Assembly: GCA_017544125.1 (NCBI GenBank)
Contig: JAFYET010000055.1
Location: 1-11,823, forward strand
Length of the DNA stretch: 11,823 nucleotides
Direction: 5' to 3'
Source of the DNA: Ruminococcus sp.
GTDB lineage: Bacteria > Bacillota > Clostridia > Oscillospirales > Ruminococcaceae
This document shows, piece by piece, positions 1-6,905 of this stretch. The translations under genes and the position numbers were made by a program. Every line of letters starts with the position of its first letter. Position 1 is the stretch's first letter. The notes beneath the pieces were generated by a model that was given only the letters and a program-made list of their open reading frames with translations, was not told the origin of the DNA and made no database searches.

Positions 1-1
1 G

Positions 2-193
2 AAGGACGACGAGAAGGACGATAGCAAGAAGGACGACGCAAGTAAGACTGACGCTAAGGACGACACCAAGAAGGACGAAGGCACTGCTAATGCAGGCACA
101 GCTACAGGCAACCCTGTAACAGGTGCAGCCGCAGCATTCGGTGGTCTTGCAGCAGCTATCGGCGCATTCGCTATCTTCAAGAAGAGAAAGTAA
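2..193 (+). CDS. C-terminal end of a cell-wall-anchored surface protein (partial)
   Basis: The frame is open from the left edge to a TAA at 191-193 and gives 63 residues. The first ~26 are almost only Lys, Asp, Ser and Thr (repeats like KKDD), a charged low-complexity stalk. Then comes a short Ala/Gly/Thr stretch, the motif NPVTG, a hydrophobic segment of about 20 residues (AAAAFGGLAAAIGAFAIF) and the basic tail KKRK. This order (motif, hydrophobic span, positive tail) is the sortase sorting signal, here an LPXTG variant. The protein is therefore probably cleaved by a sortase between Thr and Gly and linked to the cell wall. Its catalytic or binding part lies outside the window, so its function cannot be stated. 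A strong terminator follows 30 bases after the stop. Confidence 0.8.
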   Translation, partial: KDDEKDDSKKDDASKTDAKDDTKKDEGTANAGTATGNPVTGAAAAFGGLAAAIGAFAIFKKRK

Positions 194-222
194 TGGCACA
201 AAGCTGAATAAGGCTTTAATAA

Positions 223-252
223 AAAAGCAGCAGGGCTCGCCTTGCTGCTTTT
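223..252 (+). terminator. Rho-independent terminator between the surface-protein gene and the cohesin-like gene
   Basis: A 13-bp stem (223-235 with 240-252, one G-T pair) closes a four-base CTCG loop. The 3' arm ends in TTTT. It sits 29 bases after the upstream stop and only 16 bases before the next start codon at 269, so it leaves no room for a promoter between itself and the cohesin-like gene. Confidence 0.8.
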
Positions 253-257
253 GCTTA

Positions 258-263
258 TGGTGA
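258..263 (+). promoter_or_regulatory. Ribosome binding site that sets the start of the cohesin-like gene
   Basis: GGTGAT matches the 3' half of the anti-Shine-Dalgarno complement (AGGAGGTGAT) and lies 5 bases before ATG 269. The longer frame would begin at a TTG (242) that sits inside the terminator hairpin with no site before it. Confidence 0.6.
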
Positions 264-268
264 TAATT

Positions 269-1219
269 ATGTTTAAGAAAACTATTTGTTCTGTGGCGCT
301 GGCGGCTGTGGCTGCCTGTGTGGCTGCGCCCTGTGCATATGCCTCCGACGGCGTGTTCTCCGTGACCTCGGGCACGGTAAAGGCGGGCGATGAGATAACC
401 CTTGATGTCAATATCAGAGACAGTTCAAGGCTTGCAGGCGTGCGGCTTTTTGTCAAGTATGATGCCTATACATTCACCCTGACAGATGCGCAGGAGGTGG
501 ATTTCAGCGGCGTTATGACAGGTGCTCTCGACCACGAGCCCTTTACCTTCAACTGGCTGGATTTTAATATCCCCGCACGAAGCGGCACGTTTCTGAGAAT
601 GACCTTTGCCTGCGACAGAGAGGCGCTTTCAGGCGACTACGATTTCTCCCTTTTCTATGAGGAGGAGGATTGCATTGATATCTACGGCACGCCCCTTGAC
701 TTTGAGATAGAGGAGGGGACGGTCACTGTCACCGGCGGCAAACCGGCTGAGACCGATAAGCCTGTCGTTACTACCAAGACCACCGATGCCACAAAGGGTA
801 CGCGTGATAAGCAAACGACCTCTGCCAGGCAGACAACTCAGGTAAAAGAGAAAACCACTACTAAATCTTCCGAAACGCAGCAGACCACGGATAAGGACGA
901 TTCCTCCGAGCCTGATAAGACCACCTCTGAGCCCGATGACAGCTCATCAAAGGGGGAGGGGAGCGACAAGAAAACCACCGCCGCTGATTCCGAGCCTGAT
1001 ACCACCTCGGTGACAACTCAGGTGACAGACAGCTCGGGCGAGACTGTTACAACTACATCGTCCGTCACCGCAGCAGCGGCAGCAGTTGACGATAACAGCT
1101 CCTCCGCTGACGATGAAAAGGACAGCAAGAAGGGGCTCATAGCCCTGATAGCCTTTGTGGGGCTTTGCGGTATCGTGGCTGCTGTATGGCTCGTTTTCAG
1201 GATAAAGAAAGAAAAATAA
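269..1219 (+). CDS. Secreted, membrane-anchored cohesin-like domain protein
   Basis: The product is 316 residues. Residues 1-26 are a signal peptide (KK at 3-4, Ala-rich core, likely cut after AYA at 23-25). Residues ~28-157 resemble a cohesin / carbohydrate-binding beta-sandwich: it opens with FSVTSGTVKAGDEITLDVNI, has LAGVRLFVKYD near 55-65, and closes with a TVTVTGG strand. Residues ~158-285 are a Thr/Ser/Asp/Lys-rich linker, probably an extended and possibly glycosylated stalk. Residues 289-310 are a membrane helix followed by RIKKEK. No LPXTG-like motif precedes the helix, so it is probably held by the membrane helix instead of a sortase. In cellulosome systems cohesins bind dockerins on enzymes or scaffoldins, so a surface-anchoring role is plausible. 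Cohesin type and dockerin binding cannot be judged by eye; a non-binding cohesin-like fold is the alternative. It lies directly behind a sortase-substrate gene, and terminator read-through is the likeliest source of its transcript. Confidence 0.7.
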   Translation: MFKKTICSVALAAVAACVAAPCAYASDGVFSVTSGTVKAGDEITLDVNIRDSSRLAGVRLFVKYDAYTFTLTDAQEVDFSGVMTGALDHEPFTFNWLDFNIPARSGTFLRMTFACDREALSGDYDFSLFYEEEDCIDIYGTPLDFEIEEGTVTVTGGKPAETDKPVVTTKTTDATKGTRDKQTTSARQTTQVKEKTTTKSSETQQTTDKDDSSEPDKTTSEPDDSSSKGEGSDKKTTAADSEPDTTSVTTQVTDSSGETVTTTSSVTAAAAAVDDNSSSADDEKDSKKGLIALIAFVGLCGIVAAVWLVFRIKKEK

Positions 1220-1231
1220 GCGCAAAATAAT

Positions 1232-1264
1232 AAGTCTATGCAGAAGCGTTATCTGCATAGACTT
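1232..1264. terminator. Bidirectional terminator between convergent operons
   Basis: A 13-bp perfect stem (1232-1244 with 1252-1264) closes a 7-base loop. The plus strand continues in TTTT, and the minus strand continues in a T-rich run (TTATTATTTT). It lies 12 bases after the stop of the cohesin-like gene and 10 bases after the end of the YesL gene, so it can end both transcripts. Confidence 0.88.
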
Positions 1265-1274
1265 TTTTCTTTGG

Positions 1275-2093
1275 CTATTTTATGCGCTTGCCCTTTTTCT
1301 TGGGCTTTTTCTCTTCTTCTATCGGGGCTTCCTTGCCGCCCATATCCTCGAAAATAGCTTCATCATCGTTTTTGAGGTAGTCAAATTCGGGGTTGTCTTC
1401 GCCAAGCTTGTCGTAGTAGGGCTGTATAACGTATTTTCTTATCACGGGGTAGCAGTTGAAGCAGGTGACGAAGCACAGAAAGCTCATCGTCCAGAACAGC
1501 ATCAGGAATAACGAAAGCGGCAGCATTGTTATCATCATAAAGCCTACCGTCAGCCATACCAGCAGCGTTATCAGTGACTGCTTTAAGCCAAGGCTTGTTA
1601 AGAAGAAAGCGTTTTTGAATATCTGCCGCAGGCTCAGCGTTGTGGAAACTATCATAAGATAGATGTAAAAGTGCATCATAAAGAATACTATCACGCACAT
1701 AAGGCATATCACAAAAGGTATATACATCATCTTGTTCTGCTCAGCCCATGCGCTGTATGAGGGTATCGCAACTATTGCTGACACGATGAACAGCAGGTCG
1801 ATAAGCCCCATGATAAAGCTCTGCTTGAAGTTTTTCTTGAACGCCTGCCAGAAGTCATGCCAGACGAATGCGTGCCTCTCCTGCGAGAAATTCCTTGCGA
1901 CCTTGGTCATTGCAGCTGTGGCAGGGCCAAAGGTCACGACCGGTATGCAGGCAAGCAGATATATGAGGTTGAGCCCCATAAGTATCCACATTCTTCGCCC
2001 GTAGACCTCCATGAACTTGAAAAGCCCTATCTTTTCCTGCGGGGCTTTTGGCACGCCCGGGCCTGCGCTGTTGTAATTTGAGAATAAACCCAT
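1275..2093 (-). CDS. YesL/DUF624 family membrane protein
   Basis: The 272-residue product has about five hydrophobic helices (near 36-58, 92-112, 124-148, 172-192, 193-215). The N-terminal half carries the DUF624 (YesL) pattern: an aromatic/basic stretch before helix 1, IPVVTFGPATAAM at 50-62, then a basic amphipathic FWQAFKKNFKQSF at 81-93. YesL-type proteins often sit beside sugar-uptake or glycan-degradation genes but have no proven biochemical role. The tail from ~232 is hydrophilic, acidic then Lys-rich (KKPKKKGKRIK at the end), and probably cytoplasmic. A good ribosome site (AAAGGAAAG) precedes the ATG. It is the last gene of the leftward operon, 25 bases after the acetyltransferase gene. 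The family call is fairly firm; the function is unknown. Confidence 0.8.
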   Translation of the reverse strand: MGLFSNYNSAGPGVPKAPQEKIGLFKFMEVYGRRMWILMGLNLIYLLACIPVVTFGPATAAMTKVARNFSQERHAFVWHDFWQAFKKNFKQSFIMGLIDLLFIVSAIVAIPSYSAWAEQNKMMYIPFVICLMCVIVFFMMHFYIYLMIVSTTLSLRQIFKNAFFLTSLGLKQSLITLLVWLTVGFMMITMLPLSLFLMLFWTMSFLCFVTCFNCYPVIRKYVIQPYYDKLGEDNPEFDYLKNDDEAIFEDMGGKEAPIEEEKKPKKKGKRIK

Positions 2094-2118
2094 AGTTTCA
2101 CTTTCCTTTGTCTAAGTT

Positions 2119-2577
2119 TTATATTTCCTTTGCAAGACACACCGCGCCCTCTAATTTGTCATAGGGCGGGTAGTTGTCTATGTATCTGTAGCCGAGGGCT
2201 TTGTACATCGCCACAGCCCCGTTCATTTTCTCTCTTGTCTGAAGTATGAGCCGTTTAAAGCCTCTCTCTGCGGCTTTTTGCTCTAACAGCCCCATCATCT
2301 GAGTGGCTATGTGCCTGCCACGGTACCCGGGCTCTACCCATACACGCTTTATCTCGATGTCGCTGTCATTGTAGGCTTTCAGCCCGCAGCAGCCCACGGC
2401 AATGTCGCCGCAGTACGCTATCAGCACATTCTCGATCGTCGCCGACAGGTTGTAGGGTATAAACCCCTCACGCTTGTCCTTCCCGCCGACAAGTGAGCTG
2501 TAATAGTCCTCGGTTATCTTGTAAAAGTGCTTAAATTCTTCGCTTTTTCCGTCTGTCCATATAAATTTAATGTCCAT
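2119..2577 (-). CDS. GNAT family N-acetyltransferase
   Basis: The 152-residue product has the length of a single GNAT domain. It moves an acetyl group from acetyl-CoA to an amine whose identity cannot be read from sequence. Motif A is clear: strand IEIKRVWVEPGYRG (75-88) runs into the acetyl-CoA pyrophosphate loop YRGRHIA (85-91) and helix TQMMGLLEQKAAERGF. Motif B follows as RLILQTREKMNGAVAMYKALGY (109-130), where the AMYKALGY end is the typical 'Y..lGf' signature. The C-terminal NYPPYDKLEGAVCLAKEI matches the last strand. The gene starts 12 bases after the SpoIIM-like gene stops, and its ribosome site (AAAAGGG) overlaps that stop codon, which suggests translational coupling. No signal peptide is seen, so it is cytoplasmic. 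Confidence 0.88.
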   Translation of the reverse strand: MDIKFIWTDGKSEEFKHFYKITEDYYSSLVGGKDKREGFIPYNLSATIENVLIAYCGDIAVGCCGLKAYNDSDIEIKRVWVEPGYRGRHIATQMMGLLEQKAAERGFKRLILQTREKMNGAVAMYKALGYRYIDNYPPYDKLEGAVCLAKEI

Positions 2578-2589
2578 AATTTCGCCCTT

Positions 2590-3183
2590 TTACCCAAATA
2601 ACACCGAATAAGCAATTGTCAGCAGGCTCTGTAAAAGTGCCGCCGCCCCTGCACAGGCAAGGAGTATCAGCATCTTGACGCAGTAGAGCTTGCTTATGTC
2701 TGCCATGCAGCGCTCGGAGGTGTCGCTTATTAGCGTTTTAAACACTATCCCCGACATTGCAAGTGATTCTCTTGCGGCAAGTGAGAGTATCATAAGCCCC
2801 GCCGCCCCCTCGGGCAGCAGCAGGAACGAGAACACCCGTATACCCTCTCTGCCGTATGCACAAAACACCGAAGCCGCCGCTGCACCAATGCCTACCGCAC
2901 GGTATAAAAGCACCAAAACAGTAAACGGCTGCCCCAGCGCACACAGCCCCAGTAAAAACACCGCCAGCAAAAACACAAACGATGCCCCGAAGCTCTTTAT
3001 CAGCGCCCTGCCGAAATCATCACCGAGCCTTGCGGCTAAAAAGTCATCACGAATGACGGAGAGTGTTTTCAGCGTATCTTCACTTACATAGCAGTAGATA
3101 AGCGTTCCGAACAGCACCCCGAAAAGTGCCGCCCCCATTAAAAACACGAGCGTATCAAGCCTTGCAGACCTTGTCCTGAGCAT
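2590..3183 (-). CDS. SpoIIM-like (DUF95) integral membrane protein
   Basis: From ATG 3183 the product is 197 residues, close to the ~200-residue SpoIIM family length. It shows about five membrane helices (near 11-31, 66-84, 88-108, 116-138, 170-194). The central part, with LLGLCALGQPFTVLVLLYRAVGIG (77-100) then FSFLLLPEGAAGLMILSLAA (118-137), resembles the SpoIIM/DUF95 core, where Gly and Pro residues break the helices. In sporulating Firmicutes SpoIIM works with SpoIID and SpoIIP in forespore engulfment, but the wider family also occurs in non-sporulating bacteria with unknown roles. Here it sits 53 bases behind proC and just before an acetyltransferase, with no sporulation gene nearby. The assignment is by pattern only; a generic multi-pass membrane protein is the alternative. 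Confidence 0.6.
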   Translation of the reverse strand: MLRTRSARLDTLVFLMGAALFGVLFGTLIYCYVSEDTLKTLSVIRDDFLAARLGDDFGRALIKSFGASFVFLLAVFLLGLCALGQPFTVLVLLYRAVGIGAAAASVFCAYGREGIRVFSFLLLPEGAAGLMILSLAARESLAMSGIVFKTLISDTSERCMADISKLYCVKMLILLACAGAAALLQSLLTIAYSVLFG

Positions 3184-3187
3184 ATAT

Positions 3188-3195
3188 ATCACCTC
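3188..3195 (-). promoter_or_regulatory. Ribosome binding site that sets the SpoIIM-like start
   Basis: On the minus strand GAGGTGAT lies 4 bases before ATG 3183. The longer frame would begin at a GTG (3190-3192) that is part of this same site, so it cannot be the start. The true N-terminus is MLRTRS. Confidence 0.8.
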
Positions 3196-3236
3196 ATATC
3201 ATCTGAGTAATATATATGCTTGTGTGTCTGTGTTTA

Positions 3237-4037
3237 TTACTTTGAAAGCTCGTATGCACGCTTTGTGCAGGCCTTGCAGCAATCGTCAACTGCCTTTTTA
3301 AGGTCGTTGCCCCTGAGCTGCTCAAGCCCTGCAATGGTAGTGCCGCCCTTTGACGATACCATTGTGATAAGCTCATCAAGGCTCTTGCCGCTGTCGGTTA
3401 TCATCTTTGCCGAGCCTATGAGCGACTTGGCAAAGAGCGCAGTAGCGGCCTCTTTGTCTATGCCTACGCTCTCAGCATATTCTATGAAATACTGTGCATA
3501 GAGGTATATAAAAGCAGGCGACGAGCCGTTTATTGCGATTATCTCTTTCATCTTGTCCTTAGGCACTACCGAGTAGATGCCGCCCGATGCAAACACCTTG
3601 CATACAAGCGCAAACTCCTCATCTGTAACGCTGTCAGAGTGAGAGAGCGCCGTTGCACCCTCGCCAAGCAGGAAAGGTGTGTTGGGCATTACGAGAACCA
3701 CCTTTGCACCCTCGACCGTTCTCTTTGCGTAGTATTCATCGGTAACGCCCGCAAGTATCGAAACTATAACTGTATCCTTAGTTACGGCAGCAGCTGCCTC
3801 ATCGAGCACCTCGTCAAGCTGCTGGGGCTTTATCGCAAAGAATACATACTTGCACTTGCTTACTACCTCAGCGGCACTGCCTGCTGTGTTAACGCCTGCC
3901 GCCTTTGCACGGCTAAGCGCTTCGTCTGATTTGTCAAAGGCATAAAGGCTCACGCCGTCTTTCATCTCGCTGCCGAGAATGCCCTTCATAATAGCGTAGC
4001 CCATATTGCCTGCGCCTATAAAGCCTATGTTTGTCAT
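3237..4037 (-). CDS. proC: Pyrroline-5-carboxylate reductase
   Basis: This enzyme catalyses the last step of proline synthesis, reducing 1-pyrroline-5-carboxylate to L-proline with NAD(P)H in the cytoplasm. The 266-residue product has the usual length. The N-terminal Rossmann domain begins with IGFIGAGNMG (4-13), the dinucleotide-binding loop. FFAIKPQQ (66-73) and VMPNTP (116-121) are typical of the family. The C-terminal dimerisation and substrate domain has INGSSPAFIY (169-178) and VSSKGGTTIAGLEQL (227-241), the ProC signature region. No proA or proB is seen here. It is the second gene of the leftward operon, 13 bases after prfB, with AAAGGACTG as ribosome site. Confidence 0.97.
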   Translation of the reverse strand: MTNIGFIGAGNMGYAIMKGILGSEMKDGVSLYAFDKSDEALSRAKAAGVNTAGSAAEVVSKCKYVFFAIKPQQLDEVLDEAAAAVTKDTVIVSILAGVTDEYYAKRTVEGAKVVLVMPNTPFLLGEGATALSHSDSVTDEEFALVCKVFASGGIYSVVPKDKMKEIIAINGSSPAFIYLYAQYFIEYAESVGIDKEAATALFAKSLIGSAKMITDSGKSLDELITMVSSKGGTTIAGLEQLRGNDLKKAVDDCCKACTKRAYELSK

Positions 4038-4050
4038 AATTATCAGTCCT

Positions 4051-5172
4051 TTAGTTCTTTTCTATTTTGCCAAGTGAGAGGTCTTTGAGGTATGCGTTTA
4101 TGAACCCGTCAAGGTCGCCGTCCATGACCGCCTGCACCTGAGTTGTCTCATAGCCTGTTCTTGTGTCCTTTACAAGGGTGTAGGGCATGAATACATATGA
4201 GCGTATCTGCGAACCCCATGCTATCTCCTTCTGCACGCCCTTGATATCTGATATCTTGTCTAAATGCTCCTGCTCCTTTATCTTGACCAGCTGTGCGGTA
4301 AGAAGCATCATAGCGTATTTTCTGTTCTGTACCTGTGAACGCTGTGTCTGGCAGGAAGCGACTAAGCCCGTGGGTATGTGTGTAAGCCTTACAGCCGAGG
4401 AAGTCTTGTTGATGTGCTGACCGCCTGCGCCCGATGAACGGAACACGTCCATCTTGATATCCTCGGGGCGTATCTCTACCTGTATGCTCTCGTCTATCTC
4501 GGGCATGACGTCAACAGCCGAGAATGAAGTGTGCCTGCTCCCCGAGCTGTCAAAAGGCGATATGCGCACGAGCCTGTGAATGCCAGCCTCGCTCTTTAAA
4601 TAGCCGTAGGCGTTCTCGCCCTCGATGAATATAGATGCGCTCGTGTAGCCTGCATCGCCGCCCTCGAGTATATCCATCACCTGAACCTTGAAGCCGTGCT
4701 TGTCTGCCCAGTGGGTGTACATACGGTAAAGCATCTCTGTCCAGTCCTGCGCCTCGGTGCCGCCTGCGCCTGCGTGAAGCGTCAATATGCAGTTGCGGCT
4801 GTCATACTCGCCTTTGAGCAGCGTTTCGAGCTTTATCTTTTCAAGCTCTTCACCCAGCTTTCTGAGTTCTTCGCCTATCTCCTCAACCATTGAGTCATCA
4901 TTCTCTTCGGCAGCCATTTCTATCATGACCTCGATGTCTTCAACGGCTGCGGTGAGCTTGTTGTATTTTTCAACCTTGTTTTCTAAGTTCCTTGTCTGCT
5001 GTAAAACCTTCTGCGAGTTCTCGGTGTCGTCCCAGAACCCCGGCTCGGCTGCCTTTTCGTGCAGCTCTTCTATCTTCTCCTTGCTGTTTTCAATGTCGTA
5101 TACCGAATACAGCTCCTCCACCTGAGGCCTGTATTTTTCAAGATCAGCCTTTAAGTTTTCTAAAAATACCAT
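4051..5172 (-). CDS. prfB: Peptide chain release factor 2
   Basis: RF2 recognises UGA and UAA stop codons in the ribosomal A site and triggers release of the finished protein. The 373-residue product shows an N-terminal coiled domain (~1-120), the stop-reading tripeptide SPF at 205-207 (RF1 would have PxT), and the catalytic GGQ loop at 250-252 within SSGAGGQHINKTSSAVRLTH. These positions equal those in Escherichia coli RF2. Residue 246, just before the loop, is Ser; E. coli K-12 is unusual in having Thr there. The frame is continuous through the region around codon 26 (SVYDIENSKEKI), so the in-frame UGA and +1 frameshift that autoregulate prfB in many bacteria are absent. The ribosome site is AAGGAGAGAG before ATG 5172. 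It is the first gene of the leftward operon. Confidence 0.97.
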   Translation of the reverse strand: MVFLENLKADLEKYRPQVEELYSVYDIENSKEKIEELHEKAAEPGFWDDTENSQKVLQQTRNLENKVEKYNKLTAAVEDIEVMIEMAAEENDDSMVEEIGEELRKLGEELEKIKLETLLKGEYDSRNCILTLHAGAGGTEAQDWTEMLYRMYTHWADKHGFKVQVMDILEGGDAGYTSASIFIEGENAYGYLKSEAGIHRLVRISPFDSSGSRHTSFSAVDVMPEIDESIQVEIRPEDIKMDVFRSSGAGGQHINKTSSAVRLTHIPTGLVASCQTQRSQVQNRKYAMMLLTAQLVKIKEQEHLDKISDIKGVQKEIAWGSQIRSYVFMPYTLVKDTRTGYETTQVQAVMDGDLDGFINAYLKDLSLGKIEKN

Positions 5173-5214
5173 AACTCTCTCCTTATTTCACATAAAAATA
5201 TACCATACCTTTAT

Positions 5215-5243
5215 ATTATATAACAAACTTAGAAAAAAGTAAA
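5215..5243 (-). promoter_or_regulatory. Sigma-A type promoter for the prfB operon
   Basis: On the minus strand TTTACT (5238-5243) is followed by a 17-base spacer and TATAAT (5215-5220). The -10 box is perfect and the -35 box matches four of six bases. Transcription would start near 5208 and give a leader of about 35 bases before prfB. Confidence 0.6.
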
Positions 5244-5282
5244 GAAAATTTTGTGAAAACTATTTCTTTTTCTAAAAAAATA

Positions 5283-5291
5283 TGTTATAAT
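5283..5291 (+). promoter_or_regulatory. Extended -10 promoter for the zinc-finger membrane gene cluster
   Basis: TGT TATAAT at 5283-5291 is an extended -10 element with a perfect hexamer. No good -35 lies 17 bases upstream (TTTCTT at 5263-5268 is weak), which is common with the TGn extension. The leader would be about 60 bases. The region between this and the divergent prfB promoter is strongly A+T-rich. Confidence 0.55.
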
Positions 5292-5359
5292 ATTTATTCA
5301 GAGAGTAAAATACAGCATATTTTACAAAAAATAGTATTAAAAACAGGGAGAATGATAAT

Positions 5360-6088
5360 ATGATATGCCCGGCTTGCGGCGGTAATAACTTAGAAGGTGC
5401 GGATAAATGTGTTTTCTGTAACGCTCCGCTCAACGGGGTGCCGGTAAATATGCAGCAGCCCGTACAGCCTGCTGCTCCCGGCTATAGCTCCCAGGCGGCA
5501 CCTGCATACAACTATGCGGCTATAGCGGCAGATATGTTTAAATACTGCAGTATAGACCTTGAACCTAAAATGAACGTGGCAGTTATAGTGATATTTGCGG
5601 TGATCGGTGCAGCGATCCTTGCTGTCGGTGTCATGCTTTCACTTATGCCGTTTATACTTGTAGGGCTGGGTGTTGGCGTTATCGGTTCATTGATAGTATT
5701 CGCAACCTGTAAAACGGCTCAGAAAGAGGCAGTGCGTACAAAGAACCTGTTTGCTGCTGACGGTCAGGAGTTTATTCTTCAGGAATTTGCATCAGCTCAG
5801 TCATTTGCAAACGACCAGTTCAGAATGAGCGGTTTTTATATCTTCGCTAAAATCAAAGGGGTTTACAGAACCGTAAACATAACCAAGATAACAAGAGTTA
5901 CCGAGAAAACTAATTTTATCCCTACAGGTGTTCACCTTGATGCCAATATAGACGATGAATCGGGAAGCGCTGTGGTTACACTGTGCAGGCTTCATCTCGG
6001 AAGATCCAAAAACGAAGCTGATGACTTGTTTAATGAGATTGTGGCAAGAAAACAGTTTGCTTATGAGCAGTATTCACAAAACAGATAG
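5360..6088 (+). CDS. Zinc ribbon two-helix membrane protein, paralogue 1
   Basis: I do not recognise this 242-residue family by name. It starts with a short zinc ribbon (C3, C6, C17, C20). A Pro/Gln/Ala-rich linker (~25-55) follows, then a conserved SIDLEPKM just before two membrane helices (~73-92 and ~96-117). The C-terminal part (~130-240) is soluble and shared with the next gene: ANDQFRMSGFYIFAKIK (150-166), ITKITRV (174-180), TNFIPTGVHLDA (184-195), TLCRLH (207-212), and a final helix SKNEADDLFNEIVAR. The alternation of strands with one end helix looks like a PH-type barrel, but that is only inferred. With its N-terminus so close to the zinc ribbon and no signal peptide, the ribbon and C-terminal domain are probably both cytoplasmic. 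The ribosome site AGGGAG lies 9 bases before ATG. Confidence 0.85.
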   Translation: MICPACGGNNLEGADKCVFCNAPLNGVPVNMQQPVQPAAPGYSSQAAPAYNYAAIAADMFKYCSIDLEPKMNVAVIVIFAVIGAAILAVGVMLSLMPFILVGLGVGVIGSLIVFATCKTAQKEAVRTKNLFAADGQEFILQEFASAQSFANDQFRMSGFYIFAKIKGVYRTVNITKITRVTEKTNFIPTGVHLDANIDDESGSAVVTLCRLHLGRSKNEADDLFNEIVARKQFAYEQYSQNR

Positions 6089-6131
6089 AACGGTTTTGAA
6101 GTTTACTTTTATTAAAAAAGAGGTCCTGTAA

Positions 6132-6872
6132 ATGCTTTGCCCCGCTTGCGGAAATGATGTGTTAAAAGAAACTGCTAAATTCTGCCCCTCCTGCGGTTCG
6201 CTGCTCGGGCAGCAGGGGGGAGAGGTTATACCCCCTCAGGCACAGTCCTATGTTCAGCCGCAGAATATGCAGTACGCGCCTCCTCCGCAGGAGCTTGCAC
6301 AGATAGGCAAGGCGATGCACGATTATATCAAGGTCGATCTCGAGCCAAAGATGAGCAAGGTCGCAATCGTGGTATCGGTCATAGTCGGGCTTGCAATATC
6401 GGCTTTGTCGCTTATTGATATGACATTCGGCTTTCTGTTTGTGGGGCTGCTTGTTATGGCATTGCTGATACTCATAATCTGGGGCGTTTATAAGATGAAC
6501 ATAACCGCATCTTCAAGGCTAAAGCGCTTTTTCTCACTTGACGGCGAGGCGAATGTGCTTATGGAGTTTGCATCTGCCGTGCCTATGGCTAACGATCAGT
6601 TCAGGCTAAGCGCTCACTATATCTTTGTAAAAACCAGATGTATGGTGCGTATACTCGATGTCACCAAGATAACAAGGGTCAAGGAGAGCACCAACTTTAT
6701 CCCCACAGGCGTGCGGCTCGATGCACTTGTTGAGGATGAGCACGGGCCTTTGAACATAACCCTTTGCAGGCTTCATATGACAAAGAGCAAGTCAGAGGCA
6801 GATGAGTATTTTAACCAGATAACGGCAAGACAGCAGGCAGTTGTCAATGAATACAATATGCAGAGAAGATAA
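6132..6872 (+). CDS. Zinc ribbon two-helix membrane protein, paralogue 2
   Basis: The 246-residue product is a tandem paralogue of the preceding gene, 43 bases downstream. It has the same order: a zinc ribbon (C3, C6, C18, C21; CPACG and CPSCG knuckles), a Gln/Pro linker, KVDLEPKM at 67-74, two membrane helices (~77-95, ~99-119) and the same C-terminal domain. Shared blocks include ANDQFRLS (153-160), VTKITRVKESTNFIPTGVRL (177-196), TLCRLH (210-215) and SKSEAD (219-224). The ribbons, linkers and membrane spans have diverged far more than the C-terminal domain, which suggests that domain is the functional core. Its codons are visibly richer in G+C than those of paralogue 1. The function is unknown. 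The ribosome site GAGG lies about 10 bases before ATG. Confidence 0.87.
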   Translation: MLCPACGNDVLKETAKFCPSCGSLLGQQGGEVIPPQAQSYVQPQNMQYAPPPQELAQIGKAMHDYIKVDLEPKMSKVAIVVSVIVGLAISALSLIDMTFGFLFVGLLVMALLILIIWGVYKMNITASSRLKRFFSLDGEANVLMEFASAVPMANDQFRLSAHYIFVKTRCMVRILDVTKITRVKESTNFIPTGVRLDALVEDEHGPLNITLCRLHMTKSKSEADEYFNQITARQQAVVNEYNMQRR

Positions 6873-6905
6873 AAACAACACTGACAAACGAAAGGAGACC
6901 AGTAA

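Noticed and set aside
2..105. Lys/Asp codon repeats at the left edge as a DNA tandem repeat
   Set aside because: The aaggacgac units are irregular and in frame with a charged stalk; this is protein low complexity, not a CRISPR or satellite array.
242..268. TTG start at 242 for the cohesin-like gene
   Set aside because: It lies inside the terminator hairpin, has no ribosome site, and would put a hydrophobic run (LLLLMVII) ahead of the natural signal peptide beginning MFKK.
947..1258. 103-codon open frame on the minus strand over the Thr/Ser-rich stalk
   Set aside because: It is antisense to a well supported gene, overlaps the terminator and shows no family features; it follows from the biased codons of the stalk.
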